Below the pieces are notes generated by a model. The model saw only the letters and a list, made by a program, of their open reading frames with translations, searched no databases and was not told the origin of the DNA. Source: Burkholderiaceae bacterium (GTDB lineage: Bacteria > Pseudomonadota > Gammaproteobacteria > Burkholderiales > Burkholderiaceae_C). Taken from it: a stretch of 37,049 nucleotides of DNA. A program made the position numbers and the translations under genes. The stretch is taken from positions 1 to 37,049 of the forward strand of contig JAKOND010000234.1 of the NCBI GenBank assembly GCA_022702125.1, given 5' to 3'. Within the stretch, counting starts at the first letter, position 1, and each line of letters starts with the position of its first letter. Positions 1 through 8,169 of the stretch are shown here, piece after piece.

Positions 1-58
1 TGAACGTAGCGGTACGAAGGCCGAAGATGCGGGCGAATTGCGACAGAAGATGCGACAT
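1..58 (-). CDS. Possible partial CDS running off the left edge
   Basis: On the minus strand an ATG at 58 opens a frame that stays open to the window edge and reads MSHLLSQFARIFGLRTATF. Only 19 residues are visible and they match no family I recognise. There is no clear Shine-Dalgarno sequence before the ATG, and third codon positions are less GC-rich than in neighbouring genes, so this may be chance. If real, it is divergent from the metallophosphoesterase and shares the 210-bp gap at 59-268. I see no convincing terminator or operator in that gap. Confidence 0.25.
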   Translation of the reverse strand, partial: MSHLLSQFARIFGLRTATF

Positions 59-268
59 GGCAGTAGGCGTCGCGACCAGCGACGCAGTGGATGAATAGGG
101 CGATGTTAAGGGTTTTCCCTAGCCTACGATGGCCGTGCACCAAATAACCACACCCGTTCGCACAGGATTGGCGCGGTTTTCCGCATCCGCACCTTCCGCA
201 CGCACCAAAGCAGGGCATATATGCTTTGCGACATGCGCTCTGGACGCGCCCCGTAGACTGCGGATGCC

Positions 269-1093
269 ATGAAATTCCAGCTCCTGTCCGATCTCCACCT
301 CGAGGGCCAGCCCGACTTCCATCCCCTTCCGGTATCCGGCGCCGACCTGCTGGTGCTGGCGGGCGACATCGGCTCCTACCAGACCGGGTCGCAGCTGACG
401 GACGACGACTTCGGACTAGCGCGCTTCTCGCCGCTGCCCCAGCACGGAGGCTGGCCGGTGCCGGTGGTCTTCGTGCCGGGCAACCACGAATACGACGCCC
501 AGGACCTGGACGCGGCGCGGCTGCGGTTGCGGCGGGCGTGCGACCGGCTGGGCATCGGCTGGCTGGACCGCGAGACCTGGGTGCAGGACGGCGTGCGGCT
601 GGTCGGCACCACGCTCTGGTCGGATTTCGACGCCCTGGTGCCGCCCGGCACCCCGCCGGCCCAGGCCGGGAAGCTGCGCGGCAAGTCCTTCCGCGCCGCC
701 AACTTCTATCTGCAGAAGACCGGCACCACCCGCGCCGGCCGGCCGTGGCTGGCCGAGGAGATGCGCGAGGAATCGCTGGCCTGCCAGGCATGGCTGCGCG
801 CGGCCCTGTCGGCGCCCTTCGACGGCCCGACGGTGGCGGTCACGCACTTCGCGCCCAGCCTCGCCAGCGCCGATCCGCGCTACGGGCTGGTGCCCGGCAC
901 CGCGGGCTTCTGCAACGCGCTCGACGACCTGCTGCCGCAGGCCGCGGTCTGGGTGCACGGCCACCTGCATGCGCCCAGCGACTACCTGCGCCACGGCTGC
1001 CGGGTGGTGGCAAATCCGCTCGGCTACGCCCGCAAGGGCGAGCAGGACGGCTTCCGGCCGCATCTGCTGGTCGAAGTGGCGCCCGCAGGCTGA
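269..1093 (+). CDS. Calcineurin-like metallophosphoesterase
   Basis: A 274-residue cytosolic hydrolase of the calcineurin-like phosphoesterase family, which uses a two-metal centre to cut phosphoester bonds. The family's metal-binding motifs appear in order: DLH at residues 8-10, GDIG at 32-35, GNHE at 71-74, a THFAPS block near 191, and GHLHAP near 231. No signal peptide or membrane segment is visible. The ATG at 269 places the first beta strand (MKFQLLSDLH) directly at the N-terminus, as is usual for this group. The substrate cannot be read from the sequence; family members act on nucleotides, phosphoproteins or phosphodiesters. It is followed by 184 bp without a gene, so it is probably transcribed alone. 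The family is near certain and the role unknown. Confidence 0.93.
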   Translation: MKFQLLSDLHLEGQPDFHPLPVSGADLLVLAGDIGSYQTGSQLTDDDFGLARFSPLPQHGGWPVPVVFVPGNHEYDAQDLDAARLRLRRACDRLGIGWLDRETWVQDGVRLVGTTLWSDFDALVPPGTPPAQAGKLRGKSFRAANFYLQKTGTTRAGRPWLAEEMREESLACQAWLRAALSAPFDGPTVAVTHFAPSLASADPRYGLVPGTAGFCNALDDLLPQAAVWVHGHLHAPSDYLRHGCRVVANPLGYARKGEQDGFRPHLLVEVAPAG

Positions 1094-1277
1094 TTTCCGC
1101 GGAGGACGGCCCGCGCACCATGCGCGTCCGGGGCCGCAAAACGGGCATGCCTGCGCGGCGATGGCTGACGCGGCGCGGTGGTGTGCCGCACCATAATGGT
1201 CTCCACGGGGCCGGGCCGCCAGCGCCCGCCGGGCGCGCCGGGCCCGCCCGTTTCCTCGCCGGCTTCCGCTTCTGTCC

Positions 1278-1853
1278 GTGACCTCCATCGCCTCTCCGCC
1301 CGCAATCGCCGCTGCCGCCCGCACGCCGGACTTCACCGCCCTGGAATTCCGCGCGGCGCTCGGCATGTTCGCCACCGGCGTCACCGTCGTCACCGCGCGG
1401 CTGCCCGACGGCCGGCCGGTCGGGCTGACCGCCAGTTCGTTCAACACGGTCTCGCTCGCGCCGCCGCTGGTGCTGTGGAGCCTGGCGCAGTCCTCGTCGT
1501 CGATGCCGGCCTTCGCGGCCGGGGCGCATTACGCGATCCACGTGCTGGCGGCCGACCAGTTGGACCTGGCGCTGCAGTTCGCGCAGCGCGGCATCGACCG
1601 TTTCGCGGGACTGGCGCATGCGCCGGGCATCGCCGGCGCGCCGATCCTGGCGGGCGCGGCGGCGGTGTTCGAATGCTTCAGCCGCAGCCGCTACGCCGAG
1701 GGCGACCACACCATCTTCGTCGGCGAGGTGGAGCGCTGCAGCCACCGGCCCGGCGCCTCGCCGCTGCTCTACCACGGCGGCCAGTTCTACACCGAGCACC
1801 CGGTCGGCGCCCCGCTGCCGGCGGACCTCGACCCCCGCGGAGCCCTGGCATGA
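1278..1853 (+). CDS. Flavin reductase family protein (FMN-binding split barrel)
   Basis: A 191-residue protein of the flavin-reductase-like family (HpaC/NtaB type), whose members reduce FMN or FAD with NAD(P)H, often for a partner monooxygenase. The family hallmark runs from about residue 29: FATGVTVVTA, then GLTASSFNTVSL, which contacts the flavin phosphate. The GTG at 1278 is the proposed start; no strong ribosome site is visible, and the first ~15 residues are low-complexity, so translation could begin slightly downstream. Its TGA overlaps the ATG of the following amidotransferase gene (ATGA at 1850-1853), so the two are translationally coupled. No monooxygenase gene is nearby, so its partner is not apparent. 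Confidence 0.9.
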   Translation: MTSIASPPAIAAAARTPDFTALEFRAALGMFATGVTVVTARLPDGRPVGLTASSFNTVSLAPPLVLWSLAQSSSSMPAFAAGAHYAIHVLAADQLDLALQFAQRGIDRFAGLAHAPGIAGAPILAGAAAVFECFSRSRYAEGDHTIFVGEVERCSHRPGASPLLYHGGQFYTEHPVGAPLPADLDPRGALA

Positions 1854-2563
1854 CGAAGACCGTGCGCATCCTGCGCCATTCCCTGATCGACGGCCCGGGC
1901 AGCCTGGCGCCGTATTTCCACCAGGCCGGCTGGACGGTGGAGTACGTGGAAGCGGCCCACGACGACCTGTCGGCGATCGACCCGCTGGCGGCCGACCTGG
2001 TGCTGCCGCTGGGTTCGGCGCTGAGCGTGTACGACGAGGCGCTGTTCCCCTTCATCGCCGCCGAGCGCGCGCTGCTGGCGCAGCGCATCGCCGCCGGCCG
2101 GCCGGTGCTGGGCATCTGCTTCGGCGCGCAGCTGATCGCCTCGGCCCTGGGCAGCCGCGTCTACCGGGCGCCGCAGGCCGAGATCGGCTGGTATCCGCTG
2201 GAGCTGACCGGTGCCGGCCCGACGGGTCCGCTGCGCCACCTGGCGCCCGGCGAGGCCCCGGCGGTGATGCATTGGCACCAGGACACCTTCGACCTGCCGC
2301 CCGGCACCGAGCGGCTGGCGCGCAGCGCGCTGTGCGCCAACCAGGCCTTCGCGCGGGGCGACCATCTGCTGGCGCTGCAGTTCCATCCGGAAGTCACGCC
2401 CCGCAGCGTCGAGGCCTGGCTGGTCGATTCGGCCTTCGGCGAGCACGAGCGCCGCGAGCGCATCGAGACCATCCGCGAGGACACCCGGGCCTACCAGGCG
2501 CAGATGCAGACCCGGTTCTGGCGCTGCCTGGACGACTGGCTGGGGCGGGCCGGGCGGGCCTGA
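1850..2563 (+). CDS. Class I glutamine amidotransferase-like protein
   Basis: A 237-residue stand-alone glutaminase domain of the class I (triad) amidotransferase family. The nucleophile elbow GICFGAQLIA places the catalytic cysteine at about residue 90. The His-Glu part of the triad is in QFHPEV near residue 180. An HWHQDTFDLP block is typical of the stand-alone GMP-synthase-like or GATase1-like subgroup, which releases ammonia or cleaves gamma-glutamyl bonds. The ATG at 1850 overlaps the upstream stop by four bases, fixing the start and indicating an operon with the flavin reductase. No synthetase domain is attached, so the acceptor substrate is unknown. It converges on the min operon, with a shared hairpin between. 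Confidence 0.9.
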   Translation: MTKTVRILRHSLIDGPGSLAPYFHQAGWTVEYVEAAHDDLSAIDPLAADLVLPLGSALSVYDEALFPFIAAERALLAQRIAAGRPVLGICFGAQLIASALGSRVYRAPQAEIGWYPLELTGAGPTGPLRHLAPGEAPAVMHWHQDTFDLPPGTERLARSALCANQAFARGDHLLALQFHPEVTPRSVEAWLVDSAFGEHERRERIETIREDTRAYQAQMQTRFWRCLDDWLGRAGRA

Positions 2564-2570
2564 AAGCGAA

Positions 2571-2595
2571 ACGGCCCGGTGGTGTACCGGGCCGT
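2571..2595 (-). terminator. Hairpin between the amidotransferase and min operon
   Basis: A perfect 10-bp stem (ACGGCCCGGT at 2571-2580, complement at 2586-2595) encloses a 5-base loop. Read on the minus strand it lies 12 bases after the minE stop and is followed by TTTCGCTTTC, a weak T-rich tail. On the plus strand it lies 8 bases after the amidotransferase stop but is followed by GGGAGG. It is best read as the terminator of the min operon; it may also slow plus-strand transcription. Confidence 0.65.
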
Positions 2596-2606
2596 GGGAG
2601 GAACGA

Positions 2607-2867
2607 TCATTTCGTGGCCTCGGGCAGCTCGATCTTGACTTCGAGCACCTCGAGGTTGTCCTGCCGGTCCAGCTGCACCTTGATGTCGGCCGGATTGATC
2701 GCCACGTACTTCGAGATCACTGCCAGCAGTTCGCGCTGCAGGTCGGGCAGGTAGTCGGGGCTGCGGGTGCGGCCGTTGCGCTCGTGCGCGAGAATGATCT
2801 GCAACCGCTCCTTGGCGACGCTGGCGGTCTTTTTTTTCTCGCCGAGCAACAGGGACATCAGGGACAT
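2607..2867 (-). CDS. minE: Cell division topological specificity factor MinE
   Basis: An 86-residue MinE, the usual size. MinE stimulates the MinD ATPase and drives pole-to-pole oscillation of MinCD, keeping the Z-ring at mid-cell. The N-terminal membrane-targeting segment ([12 protein letters not shown]) is followed by the MinD-contacting helix or strand ([11 protein letters not shown], about residues 20-30), then the dimerisation domain with [15 protein letters not shown] and the conserved ending [11 protein letters not shown]. It lies 6 bp after minD on the same strand and is the last gene of minCDE. All expected elements are present. Confidence 0.98.
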   Translation of the reverse strand: MSLMSLLLGEKKKTASVAKERLQIILAHERNGRTRSPDYLPDLQRELLAVISKYVAINPADIKVQLDRQDNLEVLEVKIELPEATK

Positions 2868-2873
2868 GGCGGC

Positions 2874-3689
2874 TTACCTCCCGCCGAACATGCGCTTGAA
2901 GAAGCCCGGCTTCTCGGCGGAAATGAACCGGATCGGCACTTCCTCGCCCAGGAAGCGCGAGACCACGTCCTTGTATGCCTCGGACACGTCGGTGCCCTGG
3001 CTGTGGATGGCCGGCAGGCCCTGGTTGGAGGCCTGCAGAACGACCTCCGACTCCGGGATCACGCCGAGCAGCGGGATGCGCAGGATGTCCTGGATGTCCT
3101 CGAGCGACAGCATGTGGCCGCCCTCGACCCGCACCGGGTTGTAGCGGGTGATCAGCAGGTGCTCCTGGACCGGCTCCAGGCCCTCGATGGCGCGCTTGGT
3201 CTTGGAGCCGAGCATGCCCAGGATGCGGTCCGAGTCGCGCACCGACGACACCTCGGGGTTGGTCACCACGATCGCGGCCTCGGCGAAGTGCATCGCCATC
3301 AGCGCGCCGGTCTCGATGCCGGCGGGCGAGTCGCAGACGATGTAGTCGAAGCCCATGCCGTCGAGGTCGTTGAGCACCCGCTCGACGCCGTCCTGGGTCA
3401 GCGCGTCCTTGTCGCGGGTTTGCGAGGCGGCCAGCACGTAGAGGTTGTCGCACTGCTTGTCCTTGATCAGCGCCTGGTGCAGGTTGGCCTCGCCCTGGAT
3501 GACGTTGATCAGGTCGTAGACCACCCGGCGCTCGCAACCCATGATCAGGTCGAGGTTGCGCAGGCCGACGTCGAAGTCGATGACCGCCGTCTTGAAGCCG
3601 CGCAGCGCGAGGCCGGATGCAAAACTGGCGCTGGTGGTGGTTTTTCCAACGCCACCTTTGCCGGAAGTCACCACGACGATTTTGGACAT
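2874..3689 (-). CDS. minD: Septum site-determining protein MinD (ATPase)
   Basis: A 271-residue MinD, the family's usual length. It is a ParA/MinD-type deviant-Walker ATPase that dimerises on the inner membrane with ATP and recruits MinC. The deviant Walker A motif GKGGVGKTT lies at about residues 10-18, with the signature lysine. A switch/Walker B-like region (YIVCDSPAG) is near residue 116. The C-terminus GFFKRMFGGR forms the amphipathic membrane-targeting helix. The gene is between minC (67 bp upstream) and minE (6 bp downstream). The ATG at 3689 places the first strand immediately, as in other MinDs. Confidence 0.98.
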   Translation of the reverse strand: MSKIVVVTSGKGGVGKTTTSASFASGLALRGFKTAVIDFDVGLRNLDLIMGCERRVVYDLINVIQGEANLHQALIKDKQCDNLYVLAASQTRDKDALTQDGVERVLNDLDGMGFDYIVCDSPAGIETGALMAMHFAEAAIVVTNPEVSSVRDSDRILGMLGSKTKRAIEGLEPVQEHLLITRYNPVRVEGGHMLSLEDIQDILRIPLLGVIPESEVVLQASNQGLPAIHSQGTDVSEAYKDVVSRFLGEEVPIRFISAEKPGFFKRMFGGR

Positions 3690-3756
3690 TTGCTGGGGAT
3701 CCTCGGAGAAATTGCGGTCTGGGAACAGAAGGGACGGGAGAAGGCGACGGGGGCGC

Positions 3757-4527
3757 TCAGAGCGCCTCGATCAGCAGCTTCTGTCCGACGAGCCGAATCT
3801 TGGCCGGCTTGCTGTCGATGTCGGGCGGCAGGGCCACCTCGCTGGTGCGGTAGAAGCCGGAGATGGAAACCAGCTCGGCTTGCATGCAGGTGGTGAAGAT
3901 GCGGGCTTCGGTGTTGCCCCGCGCGCCGGCGACGGCCTTGCCGCGCAGCGGCGCGTAGACGTGCACGTTGCCGTCGGCGATGACTTCGGCGCCGTGGTTG
4001 ACGGCGGCCATGACGATCAGGTCGGCGCCGCGCGCGTAGACCTGCTGGCCCGAGCGCAGCGGACGGTCGATGACCATGGTGGCGGGGCCGGGCACCTGGA
4101 TCTCGCGCACCACCTCGATCTCCTGCACCACCACCGGCGCGGCCGCAGCGGGGGGGCGGCCGGCGGGCTCCTCGGTGGCTTCGGCCAGCCCGGCGGCGCG
4201 CGCGGCGCGCAACTGGCGGGGCGTGGCGCCGCGGACGGCCACCGGCATCACATGCAGGCGGCGCAGCTGCGCCATGACGGCGGGGAAGTCGATTTCGAGG
4301 TCGCCCGGCGGGACGGATGCCGGAATGCCGTCGTGCCGGTCGTAGAGCTGCCCGAGATCGATGACGACCGCGTCCTGCTCGAAGAAGCCGGGGGTTTCGC
4401 GCATCCGCCGCTCCACTTCGCGGGCCAGGGCAGCGGGGTCGATGGTCTTGAGCACCACTGCGATCAAGGGCAGGTTGGCGCTTTTGAGATCGAAAGCGGG
4501 AATGATGCCCGCGGGGGCGACGGCCAT
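3757..4527 (-). CDS. minC: Septum site-determining protein MinC
   Basis: A 256-residue division inhibitor that blocks FtsZ polymerisation away from mid-cell once recruited by MinD. The N-terminal FtsZ-interacting domain (about residues 1-105) contains FFEQDAVVIDL. A low-complexity Ala/Pro/Glu linker spans about 115-135. The C-terminal beta-helical domain carries RSGQQVYA, DLIVMAAVNHGAEVIADG and HVYAPLRGKAVAG, the MinD-binding and dimerisation face, and ends ISGFYRTSE...LLIEAL as is typical. It is the first gene of minCDE. The 158 bp upstream (4528-4685) must hold the operon promoter, but I could not pick out a clear -35/-10 pair. Confidence 0.97.
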   Translation of the reverse strand: MAVAPAGIIPAFDLKSANLPLIAVVLKTIDPAALAREVERRMRETPGFFEQDAVVIDLGQLYDRHDGIPASVPPGDLEIDFPAVMAQLRRLHVMPVAVRGATPRQLRAARAAGLAEATEEPAGRPPAAAAPVVVQEIEVVREIQVPGPATMVIDRPLRSGQQVYARGADLIVMAAVNHGAEVIADGNVHVYAPLRGKAVAGARGNTEARIFTTCMQAELVSISGFYRTSEVALPPDIDSKPAKIRLVGQKLLIEAL

Positions 4528-4656
4528 GGTGTGCGTGCTTGGATGCGGTGACTGGCGAAGTGCCGGAGTTTACCGTCAGGTTCGACGCAAATAAGCCATC
4601 CGCGCAGGGGGTTGGTCTCCAGATGTATGCGCGCCCGGAGAGCAGTCGTTCTTCCG

Positions 4657-4679
4657 GGCCGGGGCCGGCCGCCCCGGCC
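4657..4679 (-). terminator. GC hairpin after the porin gene
   Basis: GGCCGGGG (4657-4664) and CCCCGGCC (4672-4679) form a perfect 8-bp stem with a 7-base loop, seven bases past the porin stop on the minus strand. No T-run follows in either direction. It is a stable 3' hairpin and only a possible intrinsic terminator. Confidence 0.35.
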
Positions 4680-4685
4680 AACCGT

Positions 4686-5876
4686 TCAGAACCTGTGCAG
4701 GATTCCCAGCTGCACGCCGTTGATGTTGCGGCCGTTGACGTCCGATCCGCTGGTGAAGTTGGACTTCAGCGCGCCCGAGCCGGCCAGCCGGAAGCCGGCG
4801 TTGTCGTCGTTGCGGATCGTCTCCGCAAGCGCGATCAGCGTGGTGCGCTTGGACAGGTCGTAGTAGGCGCCGAGGGCGCCGCCGTTGGCGTTGCGGCCGC
4901 TGCCCGAGCGGTCCTGGATGCGGCCCCAGAGCCCGCCGATGCGCAGCTGCTCGGTCACCCGGTAGTCGGCCGACAGCTGCCAGATGTGGTACATGCGGTT
5001 GACGTCGGGGTTGGTGCCCGCCACCACGCCGCCGACGTTGCCCAGGATGGAGGCGCCGTTGTTGATGGTGGTGGCGCTGGCGCCGGTGCCGGTCGTGGCG
5101 GAGGTGCTGTTGTTGCTGCGCACGAAGGCCAGGTAGACCGTGCCCCGGCCGTAGAGCCAGTTGGCGAAGACGTTGTCGTAGACCACGTCGCGGCCGAAGG
5201 GCGCGTTGGCCGGCGGACGGCCGCGCAGGCCGGCGTAGCCGAGCCGGGCGAACTCGTTCTGCCAGTCCAGGCCCGCCTGCCAGACCGCCTGGCGCGCCAC
5301 GCCGCCGACCGTCTCGGGGAAGGAGAAGTGCACCTCGCCGAGCACGCCGGCGATGCGCGGGGATATATAGGAGACGGTGTTGTCGTAGCGCGAGGGCACG
5401 CCGAAGCTGTTGATCACCGAGCCCAGCGTGCGGGTGGTGAAGTCGATGTAGCCGCCGCGCGCGAAGATCGGGCCGTTCTGCCGGCCCAGGCGCACCTCGC
5501 CGAGCGAGGCCGAGTACAGGCCGGCCCAGGCCTGGCGGTCGAACAGGCGGCTGCCGTCGGCCTGCCCGCCGGTGTCGGTGCTGAAGCCGTTCTCCAGCTG
5601 GAACTTCGCCGCGTAGCCGCCGCCCAGGTCCTCGGTGCCGCGCATGCCGATGCGGCTGCGCAGCAGGCTGCCGTCCTCCAGCGCGGTGACGTGGGTGCCC
5701 GAGCTGCTGCGCATGTGATTGACGTACTGGTCGAGCGAGCCGTAGAGCACGACGGCCGAGCCGGTGCTCGGCGACGGGGTCTGGGCCGAGGCGCCGACGG
5801 CGGCGCCGGCGAGCGCCGCGGCCAGGGCGAGGCGCCGCGCGGCGGACGGAGCGGGGGCGGAACGGGGCGATGGCAT
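4686..5876 (-). CDS. General porin, Omp32-like trimeric outer-membrane channel
   Basis: A 396-residue precursor of a 16-strand beta-barrel porin of the Comamonas/Neisseria type, allowing passive diffusion of small anionic or neutral solutes across the outer membrane. The start at 5876 is chosen because a GGAGGAG ribosome site lies just upstream and a signal peptide follows (Arg-rich n-region, LALAAALAGAAVGASAQ core). Mature-protein features include VLYGSLDQYV at the first strand, SRIGMRGTEDLGGGY, the long constriction-loop region with SLGEVRLGRQNGPIF, and the C-terminal GILHRF ending in Phe, the BAM recognition signal. The frame extends 49 codons further upstream, but that part lacks a ribosome site and signal features. 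It is monocistronic, with minC upstream of its 3' end. Confidence 0.93.
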   Translation of the reverse strand: MPSPRSAPAPSAARRLALAAALAGAAVGASAQTPSPSTGSAVVLYGSLDQYVNHMRSSSGTHVTALEDGSLLRSRIGMRGTEDLGGGYAAKFQLENGFSTDTGGQADGSRLFDRQAWAGLYSASLGEVRLGRQNGPIFARGGYIDFTTRTLGSVINSFGVPSRYDNTVSYISPRIAGVLGEVHFSFPETVGGVARQAVWQAGLDWQNEFARLGYAGLRGRPPANAPFGRDVVYDNVFANWLYGRGTVYLAFVRSNNSTSATTGTGASATTINNGASILGNVGGVVAGTNPDVNRMYHIWQLSADYRVTEQLRIGGLWGRIQDRSGSGRNANGGALGAYYDLSKRTTLIALAETIRNDDNAGFRLAGSGALKSNFTSGSDVNGRNINGVQLGILHRF

Positions 5877-6081
5877 GGGGGTCTCCTCCGGGATCGGTCT
5901 AGTGTGGATGTCGAGTGTGAAGAACAGGTGGCACGGCACGGCCGGCGCGCGTGCGGACGCCGCCGGGGCCGCCAGCGCTGCCTGGGCCGGTCGCCACGAT
6001 ACGGACACTGCGGCACGTGGCACAACACCGGGTTTCCGGCAATTGATCGATCAGCGCACGGCCGGGCGCGATCAGCGGACA

Positions 6082-6102
6082 TTCCCGGGGTTTGCCCGGG
6101 AA
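6082..6102 (-). terminator. Hairpin downstream of the IclR-type gene
   Basis: TTCCCGGG (6082-6089) and CCCGGGAA (6095-6102) form an 8-bp perfect stem with a 5-base loop, about 65 bp beyond the stop of the minus-strand regulator. It has no T-tract, so its termination function is uncertain. The rest of the 292-bp gap 5877-6168 holds the porin leader and promoter; no further gene is seen there. Confidence 0.3.
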
Positions 6103-6168
6103 CGCCGGGCCGCCTGCCCTCCGTGCGCCTGTTGCGCGGGCGCATCGGCCGGGCGGGCCCTGCCGGGC

Positions 6169-6984
6169 TCAGACCAGGCTGCGCATCGCCTGGGCCGTCT
6201 CGCGCAGCACCGGCAGCACCCGGGCGACCGCGTCCTCGCTGCTTTCGTGCCCCATCGGCATGGTGACGTTGAGCGCGCCGACCAGCAGGCCGTGGCGGTC
6301 GCGCAACGGCACCGCGATGCCGCGCGAGTTGAGGTCGAGCTGCTGCTCGGACAGCGCCCAGCCCTGGCTGCGGATGCGGGCCAGCTCGACGCGCATCCGG
6401 TCCTTGCTGGCGATGGTGTGGGGCGTGAAGACGCGCAGGTCGCGGGTGGCGAGCCAGTGCTCCCGGTCGGCGTCCTCGCGCAGGGCCAGCATCAGCATGC
6501 CGGCGGCGGTGACCTGCGCCGGCACGCGGGCGCCCAGCACGTAGCCGGTGTTCATGTTGCGGTTGGGGCCGTTGCGGGCGATGTAGACCACCTCGTCGCC
6601 GTCGGCCACGCTCAGGTAGGCGATCTCGTGGGTGCCGAGGGCCACCCGCTGCAGGAAGGGCTGCACGATGCGCGGCAGCCGGGCCGACTCCAGGTAGGAC
6701 TGCCCCAGCCGCAGCACCCGCGGCGTGAGCCAGAAGAGCTTGCCGTCGCTGGCCACGTAGCCCAGGTGGCGCAGGGTCAGCAGGTAGCGCCGCGCGGCGG
6801 TGCGGGTCATGCCGGTGCGCTCGCCGGCCTCGCTGGCGGTCATGCGCGGATGCGCGTCGTCGAAGGCCACCAGCACGTCCAGACCGCGCTCCAGCCCGGC
6901 GATCCAGTCGCGGCGGTCGAGCTGGCGGTCCGGTTCGGGCAGGTCGGACGGGCGGGTCGATACGGGGCGGTCGTCGGTGTCCAT
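6169..6984 (-). CDS. IclR-family transcriptional regulator (PcaR/PobR-like)
   Basis: A 271-residue IclR-type regulator. The N-terminal winged helix (about residues 22-85) contains RGLDVLVAFDDAHPRMTASE and MTRTAARRYLLTLRHLGYV, as in the aromatic-acid regulators PcaR, PcaU and PobR. The C-terminal effector-binding GAF-like domain carries SVADGDEVVYIAR, GARVPAQVTAAGMLMLA and a final LNVTMPMG block. The ATG at 6984 is preferred over 7116: the longer start would place 44 residues of atypical sequence, and the divergent operator, inside the coding region. It is transcribed away from two AroE-like genes, a PcaB-like lyase and a dehydroquinase, so it probably controls them with a cyclic acid or its product as effector. 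The family is certain; the effector is inferred. Confidence 0.93.
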   Translation of the reverse strand: MDTDDRPVSTRPSDLPEPDRQLDRRDWIAGLERGLDVLVAFDDAHPRMTASEAGERTGMTRTAARRYLLTLRHLGYVASDGKLFWLTPRVLRLGQSYLESARLPRIVQPFLQRVALGTHEIAYLSVADGDEVVYIARNGPNRNMNTGYVLGARVPAQVTAAGMLMLALREDADREHWLATRDLRVFTPHTIASKDRMRVELARIRSQGWALSEQQLDLNSRGIAVPLRDRHGLLVGALNVTMPMGHESSEDAVARVLPVLRETAQAMRSLV

Positions 6985-7051
6985 GGGGCGAGTGTGCCTG
7001 CGCCCGGCGGACGCCACAGGCGGTCCGGGCCTCGGGTAAAACCCGCAATCT

Positions 7052-7087
7052 GCGCGATTATCGATCCGCATCGCCCAATAATCGCGC
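7052..7087. promoter_or_regulatory. Perfect inverted repeat, probable IclR-type operator
   Basis: GCGCGATTAT (7052-7061) is matched exactly by its reverse complement ATAATCGCGC (7078-7087), with a 16-bp spacer. Arm centres are 26 bp apart, consistent with a dimer or tetramer binding two faces of the helix. It lies between the IclR-type start (6984) and the first AroE-like start (7187). It is the only strong palindrome in this divergent promoter and is AT-richer than its surroundings. Binding by the adjacent regulator is inferred. Confidence 0.6.
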
Positions 7088-7186
7088 GGAACCCCCGCGA
7101 AACGGTTTCGCGCCACCGCTCACCGTCGCTACATTCCACCCTGATGCCGCCTTCTGCGCGGTCATCGAACACGAGGCCGCCGCCCC

Positions 7187-8110
7187 ATGACGCATTCCAT
7201 CCACGGCTCCACCGACCTGTACCTGATCCCCGGCGACCCGGTGACCAACGTCCGCGCGCCCCGGATGTTCAACGCGGTGTTCGCCCGCTGCGGCATCGAC
7301 GCGGTGATGGTGCCGGTGCAGGTGCCGGTGCGCGACATCGCGGTCTTCATGCGCACCGCCTTCCTCGCCCGCAACCTGCGCGGCATGGTGATCGGGCCGC
7401 CGCACAAGCCCCGGGTGCTGGACATGCTCGACGGCTACAGCGTCTTCGGCCGGGTGGCGCGCTCGGTCAACGCGGTGCGCCGCACCGCCGACGGCCAGCT
7501 CGAGGGCGACCTGTTCGACGGCGAGGGCTTCACCGAGGCGCTGGACCATTTCGGCATCCCGTACCGCGGCAAGCGGGTGCTGGTGCTGGGCGCGGGCGTG
7601 AGCGCCGCGGCCATCGGGCTGGCGCTGGCCGACGGCGGCACGGTCGACGGCGCGGCGCAGATCGCCTTCTTCGATCCGGTGGCCGGCCGCGCGGCTGGGC
7701 TGGCGGCCCAGCTCGACAGCTATTTCGACGCCGAGGTGGCGGCGGCGGACACCAACGACCCGGCCGGCTACGACGTGGTGGTCAACGCCACGCCGCTCGG
7801 CCTGCGGCCGGACGACGCCCTACCCTGCGACGTGGGCCGCCTGGACGGCCACGCGGCGGTGTTCGACATCCTGCTGCGCGGCCAGCCGACGCCGCTGGTG
7901 CGGGCGGCGCGGGCGCGCGGCCTGCATGCCCAGCCGGGCTTCGAGATGCTGGTGCAGCAGACGCCCTACTACCTCGACTACTTCGGCTACCCCGAGGCCG
8001 CCGCGGCGGTGCGCGAGGACGCCGACTTCCTGCGCGAACTCATCTACCCCGACGCCCTGCGCGGCGAGATCGCCGACCCGCCGCGCTACCGCTCGGCCAG
8101 CGTCGGCTGA
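7187..8110 (+). CDS. Shikimate/quinate dehydrogenase-like protein (AroE family), paralogue 1
   Basis: A 307-residue AroE-family NAD(P)-dependent polyol-acid dehydrogenase. The catalytic lysine is in GPPHKPRV (about residue 69) and the catalytic aspartate in GDLFDGEGF (near 110). The Rossmann glycine loop is VLGAGVSAAA (near 133), and VVNATPLGL (near 201) is the family signature. FEMLVQQ keeps the C-terminal glutamine. Departures from true AroE: the SKSP motif that binds the substrate carboxylate reads VRAP, so both serines are lost, and the residue after the second Rossmann strand is acidic (FFDP) instead of the NRT arginine, suggesting NAD over NADP. About 30 extra C-terminal residues follow. 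It is the first gene of a five-gene catabolic-looking block opposite an IclR regulator. A biosynthetic role is unlikely; the substrate may be quinate, shikimate or another hydroxylated ring acid. Confidence 0.85.
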   Translation: MTHSIHGSTDLYLIPGDPVTNVRAPRMFNAVFARCGIDAVMVPVQVPVRDIAVFMRTAFLARNLRGMVIGPPHKPRVLDMLDGYSVFGRVARSVNAVRRTADGQLEGDLFDGEGFTEALDHFGIPYRGKRVLVLGAGVSAAAIGLALADGGTVDGAAQIAFFDPVAGRAAGLAAQLDSYFDAEVAAADTNDPAGYDVVVNATPLGLRPDDALPCDVGRLDGHAAVFDILLRGQPTPLVRAARARGLHAQPGFEMLVQQTPYYLDYFGYPEAAAAVREDADFLRELIYPDALRGEIADPPRYRSASVG

Positions 8111-8169
8111 CCGGCGCCCCCGCCCCCTCCGACCCTTCCTCTTCCCCTCCTCCGAAAGCGACCCCTCCC

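Noticed and set aside
4528-4685. A sigma-70 promoter for minCDE
   Set aside because: The region must contain one, but candidate boxes such as CTTATT and TAAACT with 17-bp spacing match the consensus too weakly to annotate.
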